Part shown: positions 4,935 to 6,708 of the stretch, one piece after another
Layout of the letters: the number at the start of each line of letters is the position of its first letter
Numbering within the stretch: position 1 is the stretch's first letter
Source: Phycisphaerae bacterium
GTDB lineage: Bacteria > Planctomycetota > Phycisphaerae > Sedimentisphaerales > Anaerohalosphaeraceae
Direction of reading: 5' to 3'
Length of the DNA stretch: 6,708 bases
Assembly (NCBI GenBank): GCA_007121565.1
Contig: SKKI01000010.1
Coordinates: forward strand, 1-6,708
The notes under the pieces: model-generated
What the model was told of the DNA's origin: nothing
The model's database searches: none
The model's input: the letters and a program-made list of their open reading frames with translations, nothing else
Program-made: the position numbers and the translations under genes

Positions 4935-6708
4935 CTACTCCGTCGATTCGGCCGGGTCCGTCAGCACCTCATCGGCCGGCGCCTCGGGCGGATCGGCTTT
5001 CTGAATATCAATCAAGCGGGCATTGAGCCCGGTCAGCACTATCTTGATGCGCGGATCGTTTAAGACCTCGTTGCGCTGCGAGCGGGTGGGCCTGGACGCA
5101 GGCGGCGCGACAGACGACTCGCCGGCCGCAGGGGCGTCCGGTGTTTGTGCAGAAGGGGTGGTCGCTGTGCTGCCCGCTGCCGGCGCTGCGCTGTCCGGTT
5201 CGCGAAACACAACGCGCATCGGCGTTGCGGCGATGGCGGACAGTTCTTTCTCAATGACGGCTTTGCGCTCCTGACAGATATTGCGGATCATCGAACCGTT
5301 GCCGTTGTCGGGAAAGATCAGCTCAAGTCGCTGCCCCTGCAGGGCAACCGGCCTGACCTGCGGCAGCAGCATGGTCAGTCCGCCGCCGGCGACCTTGCCC
5401 ACGCGCACGGCTACCTGGGCCCAGTGTTGACACATCGCCTCGGCGTCCATTTGGCTGCTGCCGGCCGCTGTTTGCCCCTCTGCCGCAGGGCCGGCCACGT
5501 CCACCGCATTGCCGGGTGCGTTGCTAACGGGTCCGGTCAGCGGTTTTTTTTTTACATCCATCGCCCCGGCCGGCAGTGCGCGAATCTGCTCGGCCAGCCG
5601 GTCGATGCCGATAAAGTGCTCGCTCAGCGCCAGCCGCAGCAGCGACGCCTCCAGCAGCGCCCGGCTGGTCTCGCTGTTTTTCAGCGTCCAGTGGAGTTTT
5701 TCCAGCGCGGTAATATTATACACCAGCCCCGCGATGTCAAACTTTTCGGCCAGGTCGGTCAGATCGGCCCGTTCCTGGGCGGTCAGCGTCAGCAGGGCGC
5801 TGTCCCTGCCGGCATACTGATAAACCATCACCTCGCGCATCATCTCAATCAGCGCCTCGCAGATCTGGGCGGGGCTTTGGCCGGTTGCGAGCATTTCATC
5901 GACGCTTTGCAGGACTGCCGCGGCGTTGTGGTCGGCGATAGCCGCCAGAAGCTGCGTGAGCTTTTGCCGGTCGGGAATGCCGATCAGGTCAATCAGTTGT
6001 CGGGCGTTGAGCGGCTGCTCGGCGGCGCTGATGAGCTGATCCAGCAGGCTCAGCGCATCGCGCATCGAGCCGTCAGCCAGCCGCGACAGGTGCACCAGCA
6101 GATCGGGCTCATAGGCAACCCCTTCATCCTCCAGAATTTTGCTGATCTGTTTGCTGATGACCTCCGGCGGGATATTATGAAAATCAAACCGCTGGCAGCG
6201 CGACTGTATCGTCGGCAGTACCTTGTTCGGCTCGGTCGTGGCAAAGATGAACTTGACGTGATCGGGCGGCTCTTCGAGAATTTTCAACAAGGCGTTGAAC
6301 GCGCCGGTGCTCAACATGTGGACTTCGTCGATGATGTAAATCTTGAACCGGGCACGGGCAGGCCGATATGCCGCATTATCCCGAAGCTGGCGGATATTAT
6401 CCACCCCGGTATTGGAGGCCCCGTCGATCTCGATGACGTCGATGTCGTCGCCGGTGTTGATGTTGACGCAGCTATCGCACTTCAAACACGGCTTTGCGGT
6501 CGGCCCGTCGGCGGTCAGGCAGTTCAGCGATTTGGCCAGAACCCGGGCCATCGTCGTCTTGCCGCAGCCCCGCGTCCCGCAGAACAGGTACGCATGCGCC
6601 ACCCGGCCGCCGGCAATCGCGTTGCGAAGCGTCCGCGCCGCCGCATCCTGACCCAGAACGTCGTCAAACGTCTGCGAACGATACCTGCGTGCCAGTACTG
6701 TATAAGCC
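4935..6708 (-). CDS. dnaX: DNA polymerase III subunit gamma/tau (start cut by window edge)
   Basis: This is the clamp-loader ATPase of the replicative polymerase. The frame runs off the right edge reading AYTVLARRYRSQTFDDVLGQ. The last window base (G on the minus strand) fits the third base of ATG, so probably only two bases are missing and the protein has 591 residues. Numbered that way, Walker A is GTRGCGKT (45-52). Zinc ligands are C64, C75, C78 and C81. Walker B is IIDEVH (126-131). Sensor 1 is FATTEPNK, the arginine finger is SRC (170-172), and sensor 2 is GSMRDALSLLDQ with R217. Domain III ends near residue 380. An A10 tract at codons 386-389 is a likely slippage site for a gamma product. 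The remaining tau-specific part includes an Ala/Pro/Thr-rich linker and a C-terminal domain ending in an acidic tail. GTG at 6602 is an internal valine codon, not the start. recR follows directly. Confidence 0.96.
   Translation of the reverse strand, partial: AYTVLARRYRSQTFDDVLGQDAAARTLRNAIAGGRVAHAYLFCGTRGCGKTTMARVLAKSLNCLTADGPTAKPCLKCDSCVNINTGDDIDVIEIDGASNTGVDNIRQLRDNAAYRPARARFKIYIIDEVHMLSTGAFNALLKILEEPPDHVKFIFATTEPNKVLPTIQSRCQRFDFHNIPPEVISKQISKILEDEGVAYEPDLLVHLSRLADGSMRDALSLLDQLISAAEQPLNARQLIDLIGIPDRQKLTQLLAAIADHNAAAVLQSVDEMLATGQSPAQICEALIEMMREVMVYQYAGRDSALLTLTAQERADLTDLAEKFDIAGLVYNITALEKLHWTLKNSETSRALLEASLLRLALSEHFIGIDRLAEQIRALPAGAMDVKKKPLTGPVSNAPGNAVDVAGPAAEGQTAAGSSQMDAEAMCQHWAQVAVRVGKVAGGGLTMLLPQVRPVALQGQRLELIFPDNGNGSMIRNICQERKAVIEKELSAIAATPMRVVFREPDSAAPAAGSTATTPSAQTPDAPAAGESSVAPPASRPTRSQRNEVLNDPRIKIVLTGLNARLIDIQKADPPEAPADEVLTDPAESTE
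5523..5553 (-). promoter_or_regulatory. Putative dnaX slippage/frameshift site (A10 tract and stem)
   Basis: On the coding strand ten consecutive A residues (5544-5553) encode the end of V386 and K387-K389. In the -1 frame (or with one extra A in the mRNA) the ribosome reads TADRTR and stops at TAG (5524-5526), giving about 395 residues. In the +1 frame it stops at TGA (5537-5539). Two bases after the tract, GCTGAC (5536-5541) can pair with GTTAGC (5523-5528) around a 7-base loop, with one G-U pair. The tract lies just after clamp-loader domain III, where gamma ends in bacteria known to make two dnaX products, by ribosomal frameshifting (Escherichia coli) or transcriptional slippage (Thermus thermophilus). 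Confidence 0.6.

Overview
The window looks like bacterial chromosome from a member of the Planctomycetota, probably Phycisphaerae. That placement is an inference from the style of the NadB, DnaX and HypF proteins and from interspersed hairpin repeats. It has not been tested by a search. Coding DNA is GC-rich and the spacers are clearly AT-rich. All five recognisable protein genes lie on the minus strand, so transcription runs from the right edge to the left.

Layout from right to left: dnaX (DNA polymerase III gamma/tau, cut by the right edge, probably lacking only two bases of its start codon) is followed after 3 bp by recR, a replication/repair operon. A 462-bp AT-rich gap follows. It holds a near-consensus sigma70-type promoter on the plus strand driving a 29-codon ORF with a ribosome binding site, and a weaker minus-strand promoter candidate for hypF. 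Next is hypF, the carbamoyltransferase for [NiFe]-hydrogenase maturation, with all its usual domains. A 181-bp spacer then carries three short hairpin repeats and a 14-bp perfect palindrome. Next is bioD (dethiobiotin synthetase). A 450-bp AT-rich gap follows, holding a 36-codon minus-strand ORF for a single-span membrane miniprotein and two more hairpins. The last gene is the 5' end of nadB (L-aspartate oxidase), cut by the left edge.

The genes are mostly housekeeping: clamp loader, recombination mediator, hydrogenase cofactor assembly, biotin synthesis and NAD synthesis. Only dnaX-recR looks like a tight operon. I see no phage, CRISPR, transposase, rRNA or tRNA. The most interesting items are small: an A10 slippage tract in dnaX placed to give a short gamma subunit (both other frames stop at once, and a small stem follows); the 36-codon membrane miniprotein; a dispersed palindromic repeat family, one copy of which supplies the hypF stop codon; and the plus-strand promoter with its small ORF. 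I found no convincing new multi-gene system.
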